From: Candidatus Methanomethylophilaceae archaeon | GTDB lineage: Archaea > Thermoplasmatota > Thermoplasmata > Methanomassiliicoccales > Methanomethylophilaceae | Reading direction: 5' to 3' | Assembly (NCBI GenBank): GCA_944320495.1 | Contig: CALUHR010000013.1 | Span: forward strand, 62,001-126,000 | Length of the DNA stretch: 64,000 bases | The notes under the pieces: model-generated | What the model was told of the DNA's origin: nothing | What the model saw: only the letters and a program-made list of their open reading frames with translations | The model's database searches: none | Translations under genes and position numbers: made by a program | Shown: one piece after another, positions 8,920 to 17,895 of the stretch | How the letters are laid out: each line of letters opens with the position of its first letter | Position numbering within the stretch: the stretch's first letter is position 1

Positions 8920-9346
8920 CATCCTGGCCGTGGCCCGCATGCTCCGCATCGCGGGGCGCGAGGTCACGAGACGCCGCGACGCCCATGCCGCCAGCCTCGG
9001 GCTGACATCGTCCCAGGCGGATGCGCTCACGTTCATCCGCGAGCATCCGGGATGCATGATCGCCGACCTCGGGGCCTATTCAGGCTCCTCGCACCAGGCG
9101 GCCAGGACCCTCGTCGAGAGGCTGCGGGAGAGGGGACTGGTCGAGGTCTCCGTATCGGACAGGGACGCCCGCGCAAGGGTCCTCGAGATAACCCCCCGCG
9201 GAATACTCCTGCACGACAGGTTCCTCGCCATGGGCGCGGAGTCCTTCGGCAACATCAGGGAATCCTTCGACGAGGGCGAGGTCAGGGACCTCAGGGACAC
9301 CTTGGAGAGGTTGATGGCGCTCCTCGGTCTGGAGAGGACGGTCCGA
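8903..9346 (+). CDS. MarR-family transcriptional regulator
   Basis: A 147-residue winged-helix protein. The recognition region reads SSQADALTFIREHPGCMIADLGAYSG then SSHQAARTLVERLRERGLVEVSVSDRDARARV, with the typical wing ending in L-x-I-T-P-R-G. MarR proteins are dimeric repressors that sense small ligands. The start is GTG 8903 after GGGGGAT. The frame meets CGA at 9344-9346, six codons before TGA at 9362-9364; the domain is already complete, so CGA is taken as the end. No earlier CGA occurs in the gene. Confidence 0.87.
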
Positions 9347-9368
9347 TCCGTATTTCTATGGTGACACG

Positions 9369-9950
9369 ATGTCATCGAACATGGATCTCGAGAGGTTCAG
9401 AGAGCTGATGGCGAGGGACGGAAGGATCGTCTTCCCCTCCGAGGACGTAGGCGCGTTCTTGAACGAGGCGGCCGACAGGTCCCGCCGCATCACCATGGAC
9501 CTCAACACCGAATACCACACGATGGAGGAGATCCGCTCCATCATGTCGGAGCTCATATGCGAGCCCGTGGGCGAGGGGTTCAGATTGTTTCCTCCGTTCC
9601 ATGCGGACTTCGGCATGAACATCCACATCGGAAGGGACGTGTTCATCAACGAGGGGTGCTGCTTCCAGGACCAGGGAGGAATCTGGATAGGCGACGGATC
9701 GATGATAGGTCAGCAGGTCGTCATGGCCACCCTCGACCACGACCTGGACCCGGAGCACAGATATGACATGTTCCCGGGGCCGATTCACATCGGCAGGAAC
9801 GTCTGGGTCGGTGCCCATGCGACGATACTCAGGAACGTGACCATAGGCGACGGGGCCGTCGTGGCGGCCGGTGCGGTGGTCACGAGGGATGTCCCGCCGA
9901 ACACGGTCGTCGCCGGGGTGCCAGCGAAAGTCGTGAAGACCGTGGATCGA
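9369..9950 (+). CDS. Left-handed beta-helix sugar O-acetyltransferase (maltose/galactoside type)
   Basis: A 193-residue hexapeptide-repeat acyltransferase with the N-terminal Mac-type helices, the acceptor site FHADFGMNIHIG, the catalytic histidine in ATLDHDLDP, and C-terminal hexapeptide turns ending in AAGAVVTRDVPPNTVVAGVPAKVV. These enzymes acetylate sugars with acetyl-CoA. The frame meets CGA at 9948-9950 right after PAKVVKTVD, where the family normally ends. With the standard code it stays open to 11246, across the whole GTPase gene in another frame. Codons before it contain no CGA. Confidence 0.9.
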
Positions 9951-10026
9951 TTCTGGCACTTCGGATGCGGATGGGAAATCGCCCGACACAATTTAACGCG
10001 AGTACCCCCATCGGCCCCGGGATCAC

Positions 10027-11214
10027 ATGCAGATAGGAATCGTAGGGAAGCCGAACGTCGGCAAGTCGACCTTCTTCGGAGCAGCCACCATGGCGCCGGT
10101 GGAGATCGCCAACTATCCCTTCACCACCATCGAGCCCAACAAGGGCGTCGCTTACGTGCGCACACCGTGCCCCTGCAGGGAGCTCGGCGTCAAGTGCACA
10201 CCGCACAACTCGATCTGCGTCGACGGGACCAGGATGGTCCCAGTGGAACTCCTGGACGTCGCCGGGCTGGTCCCCGACGCGTGGCAGGGCAAGGGCCTGG
10301 GAAACAAGTTCCTGGACGACCTGAGGCAGGCGGACGCCCTGATCAACGTCGTGGACGCCAGCGGCTCCACCGACATCGAGGGGAACCCCGTGGACACCGG
10401 CACCCACGACCCGACCGAGGACATCCTGTTCCTCAGGACCGAGATCGAGTGCTGGATGCGCGAGATCATCAAGAACGGCTTCGCCAAGATAGCCAGACAG
10501 GCCAAGATGCAGGGATCCAAGCCCGAGGCGATACTCGCGGAGAGGCTCCAGGGGCTGAAGGTCACCGAGACCCAGATCAAGGAGGCCCTGAGAGAGGTCC
10601 CTCTCCCGGACGACCCCACCAAGTGGGACGACGACCTTCTGCTGAAGCTGTGCGGAGCCATCCGCGAGCGCTCCAAGCCGATGATCGCCGCCATGAACAA
10701 GGCCGATCTCGCCTCGAAGGAGAACCTCGCGAAGATCGAGGCGGTCAACCCGATCTGCGTCCCCACCATGGCCGAGACCGAGCTCGCCCTCAAGAAGGCC
10801 GCCGCCGGCGGACTGGTGGACTACACCCCGGGCGACGCCACCTTCAGGATCAAGGACGGGGCGAAGGTCTCCGAGGGACAGAGGAAGGCCCTCGAGTACA
10901 TGGCGGAGAACATGGAGCGCAACGGCGGCACCGGCGTCCAGAGATGCATCGAGGAGGCCGCGTTCAAGATGCTGGACCTCATCTGCGTCTATCCCGTCGA
11001 GGACGAGACCAAGTTCACCGACCACTTCGGCAGGGTCCTGCCGGACGCGTTCCTGGTGCCCCGCGGCAGCACCGCCCGGGACCTGGCGTACCGCGTGCAC
11101 ACCGACCTCGGGGACAAGTTCATACGCGCCGTCAACGCGAAGACCAAGCGCACCGTCGGTGCGGACTACGTCCTCCAGGACGGCGACGTCATCAGGATAG
11201 TCGCCAACAAGTGA
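10027..11214 (+). CDS. YchF/Obg-type GTPase with C-terminal TGS domain
   Basis: A 395-residue translation-associated GTPase of the archaeal YchF-like group: P-loop GKPNVGKST (about 7-15), G2/G3 region ending in LLDVAGLVPDAWQGKGLGN, the specificity motif NKAD (about 223), and a C-terminal TGS domain finishing in LQDGDVIRIVANK. It probably acts on ribosome-related RNA or proteins. ATG 10027 lies about 32 bases after an AATTTAA TATA-like element. It ends in TGA and is seven bases before polB. No CGA among its 395 codons. Confidence 0.92.
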   Translation: MQIGIVGKPNVGKSTFFGAATMAPVEIANYPFTTIEPNKGVAYVRTPCPCRELGVKCTPHNSICVDGTRMVPVELLDVAGLVPDAWQGKGLGNKFLDDLRQADALINVVDASGSTDIEGNPVDTGTHDPTEDILFLRTEIECWMREIIKNGFAKIARQAKMQGSKPEAILAERLQGLKVTETQIKEALREVPLPDDPTKWDDDLLLKLCGAIRERSKPMIAAMNKADLASKENLAKIEAVNPICVPTMAETELALKKAAAGGLVDYTPGDATFRIKDGAKVSEGQRKALEYMAENMERNGGTGVQRCIEEAAFKMLDLICVYPVEDETKFTDHFGRVLPDAFLVPRGSTARDLAYRVHTDLGDKFIRAVNAKTKRTVGADYVLQDGDVIRIVANK

Positions 11215-11221
11215 GGTTCCC

Positions 11222-13633
11222 ATGGAAACCGCGGAGATCAGGATAATCAGCACGTCGTCCGCCACCCTGGATGAGGAGCCCGTAGTAGAGATCTACGGCA
11301 AGGCCAGGGACGGCAGGTCCGTGACCGTCCTGGTCCGCGGGTTCCATCCGTACCTCTACGGGGTGGAGGTCCCGGAGAAGCTGGAGCGCCAGCTCTCCGA
11401 GGACCCCGAGGTCGTCTCGGTCGAGCACCATCCCCTCCTCTTCAGGGGGAGGAACGTCGATGCGCTGAGGATCACGATCAAGAGTCCCTGGAAGGTCTCA
11501 GACATGCGCAGCAGGCTCCGCGCCAACGGCGTCGAGTCCCTCGCATCCGACATCCCGTTCAACCACCGCTACATCTACGACCAGGACATGGGCGCCTGCA
11601 TCCGCGTGACGGGCGAGCCCGTGGACCGCGGGTACTTCACCGACCTGACGATCGAGCTGTCCTCGTTCGAGAACGTGGACCCCTTCGACCCCGGCCTGAA
11701 GACGCTGTCCTTCGACATCGAGAACAGCGTCGAGCACGATTTCCTGTACTGCATCTGCTCCGTGGTCCATGAGAACGGGACCATGCGGGCCTGCGACCCC
11801 ATCTACGGCACCGAGCCGCAGATCATCCAGGCCTTCTCCGACCTCATCAGGAGGGAGGACCCGGACGTCATCACCGGGTACAACATCGAGAACTACGACA
11901 TCCGCAAGATCGAGGAGCGCGCCAAGGCCAATCGCATGAAGGATGCGATGCCCTGGGGCCGCGACGGCAGCCAGCCGAGGCTGCGCAACGACCGCTTCTG
12001 GCGGGTGAGAGGGCGCATCGTGTGCGACGCCTGGTGGGCCGCCCGCAGAGAGCTCCATCCCAAGCAGGAGACCCTCAACGCGGTCTCCAAGGAGCTCCTC
12101 GGAGAGACCAAGCTGGACGTCGACCCCCGCCACATGGACCAGGAGTGGAGGGACAACCGCGCGAAGGTCCTCGAGTACTGCACCAAGGACGCGGAGCTGG
12201 CACTGCGCATCCTGAACGAGGTGGAGACGGTCCGCAAGGGTATGGACCTGGCGGCGGTGTCGAAGCTGTCGGTGGAAGACGTCCTCTCGTCCGGATCCTC
12301 GCAGCTCGCCGACTCGCTGCTCATCCGCGCGGCGGACCGCGCGAACGTCGCCGTCCCCCAGATGGGCAAGCGCACCAGGGACGACGAGCAGATCGAGGGG
12401 GGATACGTGCACGACATCAAACCGGGACTGTACCACTGGGTCTGCGTCCTGGACTTCAAGTCCATGTACCCGTCCACCATCATCGCCAAGAACATCTGCT
12501 TCACCACGCTCTCCCCCGACGGGGAGATCGTCGCCCCGTCAGGCACAAGGTTCCTCTCCAAGGAGAAGCGCCTCGGGCTCCTGCCGATGATCCTCCAGGG
12601 CCTCATGGACCAAAGGGATTCTATCAAGAGGCAGATGAAGCAGACGACGGACGAGCACGAGCGCAGATACCTGGACGGACTGCAGGCGGCCGTCAAGGTG
12701 CTGATGAACACATTCTACGGGGTGTTCGCCTCATCCTTCTACAGGTTCACGGACAAGAGCATCGGTGCCGCGATAACATCGTTCGCGCGTGCCAACGTCA
12801 AGGGCATCATCGGCGAGCTGCAGTCGGAGGGTCACCATGTGGTGTACTCGGACACCGACTCCGTCTTCGTCCAGTCGCCGAAGGACGACATGGACGGCGC
12901 CATAGGGTTCGGGACGGCGATGGCCGATCGCTACTCCCGGGACGGCGGCACGCTGGAGTTCGAGAAGATCCTCGAGCCCCTGTTCACCCACGGCAAGAAG
13001 AAGAGGTACGTCGGCCGCGTGGTATGGCCCGTGAGGCAGGAGGACCTGCTGGTGCGCGGATACGAGAGCAGGAGGACCGACTCCTTCGACCTCCAGGACC
13101 GCCTCCAGACAGAGATGTTCGCATGCATACTGGACGAGCGCAACGAAGACGCCCTGGCGCTTGCCAGGAAGGCGATCCAGGACACACTGGCCGGACGGGT
13201 GGACCCTTCGGACCTGGTGATATCCAAGACATGCAAGGGGCTAGATGCCTACGAGAACCCCGACCGCATGGCGAACGTCCAGGCGGCCAAGAAGATGATC
13301 GAGCTAGGGTACGACTTCATCCCGGGCATGAAGGTCTCGTGGATCGTCACCGACGCCAAGTCCGCCCCCATGAGGGTGGAGCCATACATCAGCGGTCCCC
13401 AGTTCACGGCGAAGCCCGACTACCGCTACTACGCGGAGCGTCTGGCGAAGATGGCCGGCATGGTCACAGATGTGCTTGGATGGGGCGAGAAGGACCTCAT
13501 GATGGGCAGCCAGCAGGCCACCCTCCTGGACGGCGGGATGTTCTCGTCCAAGGAGTCCGACGCCCCGCAGAGGGAGCCTCCGAAGGCCCCCAAGCCCAAG
13601 TCCAAGGTCCGGAGCCTTGACGAGTTCTTCCGA
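11222..13633 (+). CDS. polB: Family B replicative DNA polymerase
   Basis: An 803-residue PolB. Exonuclease motifs: FDIE (about 164), YNIENYD (II) and YCTKD (III). Polymerase motifs: A, DFKSMYPS (about 411); B, KVLMNTFYG (about 492); C, YSDTDS (about 541); then KKRYVG. The last residues, VRSLDEFF, form a PCNA-interacting (PIP) box, which in archaeal PolB is normally the extreme C-terminus. The next codon is CGA at 13631-13633. With the standard code the frame would run to 14251 across the opposing TetR gene. The part of the gene that I scanned had no in-frame CGA. Confidence 0.95.
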
Positions 13634-13636
13634 TCG
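13631..13636. other. CGATCG palindrome: shared terminal CGA codons of polB and the tetR-like gene
   Basis: The six-base palindrome holds an in-frame CGA for polB on the plus strand (13631-13633) and an in-frame CGA for the TetR gene on the minus strand (13634-13636). Both protein families end just before it. A TGATCA at this spot would give two ordinary stops, the arrangement expected for abutting convergent genes. Confidence 0.75.
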
Positions 13637-14167
13637 CGACGCGAGCCTCGGACGGAGCGTCTCCCCCATCATCCTCAGCGTGATATCCGCCATCTCCTCC
13701 GGAGGGTCGGACATGCCCCTGTCGAACCACAGAACGAACCATGCCATCATCCCGCCGAGATGGTACTCCATCCGGTACATGGACGGGACGTCGCCTCCGT
13801 CTGTCGGGAAGTGCTCCCTCAGAACGGGGAGGAGCATGGGCGTGAGACCGCGGGAATGCAGGACGATCATCTCGTCGCGCTTCGCGTAGAACGAGGAGAA
13901 TATCGTCCCGACGTACGCCTTGACGGTCTCCCATCCGTCCATTTCGCTCGCCGCCCTGCTGATAGGCCGCATCGCACCTTCGTAGATGTACGACACGACC
14001 TCGTCAACCGACCCGAACCTGCGGTAGAACGACGTGCGGTTCATGCCCGCCTCCCGGGTCAGCATGCTCACGGTGACCTCGTCGTAAGTATGGTCCCTCA
14101 GCAGCCTTACCAGGGACGAGGCGAGAGCATCCGAGGTCCCATCACGAATATGAGACATATTAGGCAT
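13634..14167 (-). CDS. TetR/AcrR-family transcriptional regulator
   Basis: About 177 residues. The helix-turn-helix is VTVSMLTREAGMNRTSFYRRFG (roughly residues 32-53), followed by a helical ligand domain ending near MMGETLRPRLAS. Starts are possible at 14212, 14167 and 14158; the TATA position favours 14167 or 14158. The frame meets CGA at 13634-13636; with the standard code it continues to 13304 antisense to polB. It probably represses itself and the divergent flavin-protein gene through the inverted repeat at its start. Confidence 0.85.
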
Positions 14168-14178
14168 ATGTGTCTCAT
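14150..14178. promoter_or_regulatory. Inverted-repeat operator at the TetR start
   Basis: ATGAGACA at 14150-14157 and its exact reverse complement TGTCTCAT at 14171-14178 are separated by 13 bases. The repeat covers the tetR start codons and lies downstream of a TATA box, so a bound TetR dimer could block its own transcription and that of the divergent gene. Confidence 0.65.
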
Positions 14179-14201
14179 CACGGAATTCGTTATCGGAAAC
14201 C

Positions 14202-14209
14202 GTATAAAT
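14202..14209. promoter_or_regulatory. Divergent TATA element (tetR / flavin protein)
   Basis: GTATAAAT reads as a TATA box for the gene starting at 14233 (about 27 bases) and, on the other strand, as ATTTATAC upstream of tetR. Both promoters seem to share it. Confidence 0.5.
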
Positions 14210-14232
14210 CATTATGATGGGGTCGAAGGATC

Positions 14233-14700
14233 ATGCGGTTCAGGACGATGAGACGCGTGGACAGGGACCTGGGCGCGGATGCTGCCCTCGGAATCATCAG
14301 GGACGGACATAGCGGCGTTCTCTGCGTGGATGGGGCGGAGGGCTACCCTTACGGCGTGCCCATGAACTACTGCTTCGATGGCGAACGCCTACTGTTCCAC
14401 TGTTCCAAACATCCGGGACTGCTCCTGGAGTCGATCGGGGACGGGTGCCGGGCTTTCTTCACCGTCGTCGATCACCTGGAGGGGACCAGGTCAAGGAGCG
14501 CCATAGCCTTCGGCACTGTCAGGGAGGACCCCAGCTCGATGCGGAGATGTCTGGAGGGAGTGATAGACAAGTACGTCCCGGAACCCGGTCGTGCGGGCGC
14601 GAAGGACGGAATCCCCAGTGCCGTGAATAGAGCCACAGCACTGGTGTTCACCATCGAACACGTCTCTGCGAAGGTCATCGACCGGCCCGAGGGGCGCTGA
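14233..14700 (+). CDS. Pyridoxamine 5'-phosphate oxidase-like flavin protein (NimA-type)
   Basis: A 155-residue split-barrel protein of the pyridoxamine 5'-phosphate oxidase-like superfamily: GVLCVDGAEGYPYGVPMNYCFDG followed by LLFHCSKHPG and AFGTVREDP, the pattern of NimA-type proteins that bind FMN or related cofactors and reduce nitro or quinone compounds. The substrate is unknown. It is divergent from a TetR regulator with a shared promoter, so it is probably induced by a ligand of that regulator. It ends in TGA three bases before the terminal CGA of the convergent gene. Confidence 0.8.
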   Translation: MRFRTMRRVDRDLGADAALGIIRDGHSGVLCVDGAEGYPYGVPMNYCFDGERLLFHCSKHPGLLLESIGDGCRAFFTVVDHLEGTRSRSAIAFGTVREDPSSMRRCLEGVIDKYVPEPGRAGAKDGIPSAVNRATALVFTIEHVSAKVIDRPEGR

Positions 14701-14702
14701 CC

Positions 14703-15065
14703 TCGGGCCTCTCCCAGACGTTCCATCATCTCGTTCACCCTATGACGCATGCGTGTGGCTGTGTTTATGGAGACCTCGCACTCCTCAGCGGTCTCCCTCA
14801 GAGTCGCACCCCGTGCGTGACACTCGACGAATATCGCCCACTTGTGCGCAGGAAGCTTGGTGCCTGCCATGACACCATTCCCGACGAACGTGCGTCCGCA
14901 CCCAGAGCATCTGAACCTCTGCGTTCCGCGAGACGTCCTGCCGAAGCGTACGTATTCTGTGCTCCCGCAGACCGGACATGATCCGTCAACCAGTGAAATC
15001 ATCATCTTCAGTCTGTCTCCACCGACGCTCCTCCTGGTGATTGCAGGCTCTTTACTGCCGCCCAT
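14703..15065 (-). CDS. Zinc-ribbon plus helix-turn-helix protein, transposase N-terminus-like
   Basis: About 120 residues. It has a zinc ribbon CPVCGSTEYVRFGR then FRCSGCGRTFVG (C-x2-C ... C-x2-C), and a helix-turn-helix-like helix LRETAEECEVSINTATRMRHR, as found at the start of IS1- and ISXO2-type transposases; no catalytic domain follows. ATG 15065 lies about 24 bases from TGATATAATA; 15005 is an alternative start. The frame meets CGA at 14703-14705, directly beside the TGA of the convergent gene; with the standard code it runs to 14472 antisense. It may be a domesticated DNA-binding protein or a transposase remnant. Confidence 0.65.
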
Positions 15066-15250
15066 GGATGGGAGATGTACTCGTATTATATCAACTGCTG
15101 TCTGTTATCTTTGTAATGTTTGTCATTGATTCGATCCAGGCTCGCCAACCACTTTCGGATGTTTCTGAGCGAGCGACAAGGCGGTGCGGGGACGCCGAGG
15201 CCGTCTGCAGGCGAACGGTTATCCAGAGGGCCTCAGATACGGATGACGAC

Positions 15251-15709
15251 ATGCTCGTACTGGACAGCTCCTACTTCTTCTCCTCCGACTCGCTCCCTGA
15301 CGAGGAGCACGTGTGCCCACCCGGCGTCATCCGCGAACTGGAGAACCACGGGGACCCCCGTCTGTCACTCTGGGGCGACATGGTCCGCGTGTCCGACTGC
15401 TCGAAGGGGTCCCTCAAGCGCGTCACAGAGGCCGCCCGCGGCAGCGGGGACCTGGGAAGGCTCTCCCCCGTCGACATGACCGTGCTGGCTCTCGCCCTGG
15501 ATGTGAACGGCACCATCCTCTCCGACGACTACTCCATCCAGAACGTGGCCAGGATACTCGGCATCCCGTTCAGGGCTGTCGGCACCGCCGGCATCAGGAA
15601 GGTCGCCAAGTGGAACTACCAGTGCATCGGCTGCCACAGGTGGTACAAGGAGAAGCTGCCGGAGTGCCCGGTGTGCGGATCGCCGATGCGGGCATGCAGG
15701 AAGAGGCGA
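15251..15709 (+). CDS. nob1: Nob1-type PIN endonuclease for 16S rRNA maturation
   Basis: A 152-residue protein with an N-terminal PIN domain (acidic residues in VLDSSYF, SPVDMTVLALALD and ILSDDYSIQN) and a C-terminal zinc ribbon CIGCHRWYKEKLPECPVCG. Nob1 cleaves the 3' end of pre-16S rRNA together with Dim2 and Rio1. A GGTTATCC element lies about 30 bases before the ATG at 15251. The frame meets CGA at 15707-15709, immediately abutting the TGA of the convergent reductase (CGATCA). With the standard code it continues to 16792 antisense to that gene. Confidence 0.88.
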
Positions 15710-15712
15710 TCA
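15707..15712. other. CGATCA junction: CGA of nob1 abuts TGA of the convergent reductase
   Basis: On the plus strand CGA (15707-15709) is in the nob1 frame just after its zinc ribbon; on the minus strand TGA (15710-15712) ends the reductase. One partner uses TGA and the other CGA at the same kind of shared palindrome. Confidence 0.7.
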
Positions 15713-16798
15713 CGGGAAGAGGCGCCTGCACCTGATCAGGTTGCCCATGCGCCTCTGCCCCAGGATCCTCATGCAGAGCTCGGTGCTCCTCTCGGACCTG
15801 AACGCGAAGGTGTCGGCGAGCCTCTTGTTGAACGCCGCCGTCCTCAGGGGCTTGTCCATGACCCTGCGCCACTGCGTCTCGTAATCGGAGAGCGGCGAGC
15901 CCGATTTTATGTTGGATGCGGCCACGGTCCCGCAGATCCTTCCGGCGATCATCGCCAGCGGGATGCCTCCTCCGTTGACGGATATGACCTGTCCGGCTGC
16001 GTCTCCGACGACCATGCCGTTGCCCTCCACAGTCTTGGGGATGGGGCCCTCGCTGGGGACGTACTTGCCCTGGAGCCTGGAGTGCTCGGCGAACCCGCGC
16101 TTCTCGGCGAAACGGTCGAAGTACTCGGACAGGGAGGTCCCGTCGGAGAACTTGGGCGAGAATCCCACGCCGACGTTGGCGCGGCCGTCCTTCGGTATGA
16201 TCCAGCTGTAGGCGCCGGGCGCGATGTCGCCGAAGTACATGTAGGTGTAGGGCTCGAAGTCGCCCTTGACCTGGGCGGTCACCGCGGGATAGAGGTTCTG
16301 GTTCCTCTGCAGGCCGAGGCTCTGGGCCACGCGGGACCCGGGGCCGTCGGCGCCGACCAGAACCTTGTAGCGTATGTCGCCCTGGGACGTCTTCGCGACC
16401 CCGCCCTCGATCCTGTCGAAGGCGCAGTTCATCTGCAGCTCGGCGCCGGCCTCGACGGCCTCGTGCGCCAGATACTGGTCGAAGCGGTCCCTGTCGGTGG
16501 TGTACCCGTCGAAGTCCAGGAGCGTGACCTTGTCCTTGGGGTCGACCAGCTTTATTCCCTTGATGTCCAGGCAGCGGAGGCCGTCCGGGACCGCGAAGAG
16601 CGACTCGTAGTCCTCCAGCTCCGGGAACATGAACTTGATCTCGGATGCGCCGGGCATGAACTCCCCGCATCTGACCGGCACGCCGACCTGGGAGCGCCTC
16701 TCGATCATGAGGACGGATGCGCCGGCCTCTGCGGCGAATCTCGCTGCGGTGCTTCCGGCGGGGCCGGAACCCACGACAAGGACGTCGACTGAATCCAT
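15710..16798 (-). CDS. Digeranylgeranylglycerophospholipid (geranylgeranyl) reductase
   Basis: A 362-residue flavoprotein of the geranylgeranyl reductase family: FAD-binding GSGPAGSTAARFAAEAG (from about residue 10), then DGPGSRVAQSLG, and the second FAD motif VVGDAAGQVISVNGGGIPLAM. It saturates the isoprenoid chains of archaeal membrane lipids. The ATG at 16798 begins MDSVDVLVVG; longer reading to 16885 is unlikely. It ends in TGA, six bases after the upstream GGPP synthase, so both lipid genes form one transcription unit. No CGA in its codons. Confidence 0.92.
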   Translation of the reverse strand: MDSVDVLVVGSGPAGSTAARFAAEAGASVLMIERRSQVGVPVRCGEFMPGASEIKFMFPELEDYESLFAVPDGLRCLDIKGIKLVDPKDKVTLLDFDGYTTDRDRFDQYLAHEAVEAGAELQMNCAFDRIEGGVAKTSQGDIRYKVLVGADGPGSRVAQSLGLQRNQNLYPAVTAQVKGDFEPYTYMYFGDIAPGAYSWIIPKDGRANVGVGFSPKFSDGTSLSEYFDRFAEKRGFAEHSRLQGKYVPSEGPIPKTVEGNGMVVGDAAGQVISVNGGGIPLAMIAGRICGTVAASNIKSGSPLSDYETQWRRVMDKPLRTAAFNKRLADTFAFRSERSTELCMRILGQRRMGNLIRCRRLFP

Positions 16799-16803
16799 TG
16801 GAA

Positions 16804-17769
16804 TCACCTGGTGCGCCTTATGACGTAGTCGGCGACATCGACGAAGGCGCTCTTGTAGACCGAGTCCGGGAGGATGTCGAGACATGCGACGGCGTCATGT
16901 GCCATGCCGTCGGCGAGGGACAGGCACCTCTGAATCGCATCGGTCCTCTGGATGAGTCCCAGGGCCTTCACGACATCGTCCTCCGTCGGTTGCTCCGTCT
17001 CGAATATGGCGCGGATCTCGTCCCCCAGCTTGGGGTCCTGCATCGCGTAGATGACCGGCAAGGTGGGCTTCCCCTCGATGAGGTCCGTCCCTATGGCCTT
17101 CCCGGTCTGATGCGGATCGCCGGTCACGTCGAGGGCGTCGTCCACGATCTGGAACGCGGAACCTATGGCCTGACCGAACTGACCGAGGCTCTCCAGGACC
17201 TCCACATCGGCACCCGCCACAGCGGCGCCCGATTTGATGGACGCCTCGAACAGCTTGGCCGTCTTGTGGTCGATGATGCGCAGGTAGTCCCCCTCGGTGA
17301 CGGAGGACCTGTGCTCGAAGTCCTTCTGGACGAACTCCCCGGCACCCATGGCGGCGGACGCGTCCACGATGTAGTTGACGATGTGGGGGGCGGCGTCGGC
17401 GAGGAGCTTGAAGCCCATGGCGAACATGAAGTCGCCGGCGATGATCGCCTTGCTGGTGGCGTACTGCCTGTGGAGGGCCTTCCTGCCGCGCCTGACCTCG
17501 CCCTGGTCGTTGATGTCGTCGTGGACGAGGGTGGCGCTGTGGATGATCTCGAATCCCGCGCCGATGCTTATCGGGATGCTGGCGTCCTTACCCCCGCACG
17601 CAAAGTAGGCGAGGAGGCACATAGACGGTCTGAGGCGCTTGCCTCCGGCACCGATCACATAGCGGCACATCTCGGAGAGCTCGGGATTCTCCGAATCCAA
17701 CGAGCGGTCCATCAGTGCCTCGAGCTGTTCCAGCTCCTGTGTGATGCATGAATGCCAGGGCTCTGCCAT
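16804..17769 (-). CDS. idsA: Geranylgeranyl diphosphate synthase (short-chain isoprenyl diphosphate synthase)
   Basis: A 321-residue all-helical prenyl synthase. The first aspartate-rich motif lies in LVHDDINDQGEVRRGRKALH (about 84-103) and the second is FQIVDDALDVTGD (about 207-219). It condenses isopentenyl diphosphate with allylic diphosphates to GGPP, the precursor of archaeal ether lipids. Its neighbour downstream reduces these chains. A CATAAATAG TATA-like box lies about 25 bases before the ATG at 17769. It ends in TGA; no in-frame CGA found. Confidence 0.93.
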   Translation of the reverse strand: MAEPWHSCITQELEQLEALMDRSLDSENPELSEMCRYVIGAGGKRLRPSMCLLAYFACGGKDASIPISIGAGFEIIHSATLVHDDINDQGEVRRGRKALHRQYATSKAIIAGDFMFAMGFKLLADAAPHIVNYIVDASAAMGAGEFVQKDFEHRSSVTEGDYLRIIDHKTAKLFEASIKSGAAVAGADVEVLESLGQFGQAIGSAFQIVDDALDVTGDPHQTGKAIGTDLIEGKPTLPVIYAMQDPKLGDEIRAIFETEQPTEDDVVKALGLIQRTDAIQRCLSLADGMAHDAVACLDILPDSVYKSAFVDVADYVIRRTR

Positions 17770-17895
17770 CGCGCGTACATGCGCGTTCCCTATTTATGGT
17801 TGTACCTCGGAAGCACCAAGTGCCAGCAGCACAGGAACCGAAGGTCAAGCGTTGTCAGAAGGTAAGGGGTTTGGTAAGGGGTTTTGAGACTGCGT

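Noticed and set aside
9369..11246. A 625-residue plus-strand protein joining an O-acetyltransferase to a long arginine/proline-rich tail.
   Set aside because: The tail is the GTPase gene read in another frame; the acetyltransferase ends at CGA 9948.
17770..17895. A possible tRNA or small RNA between the GGPP synthase and fpoN genes.
   Set aside because: No cloverleaf can be drawn with conserved T-loop sequence; only AT-rich promoter and G-rich sequence seen.
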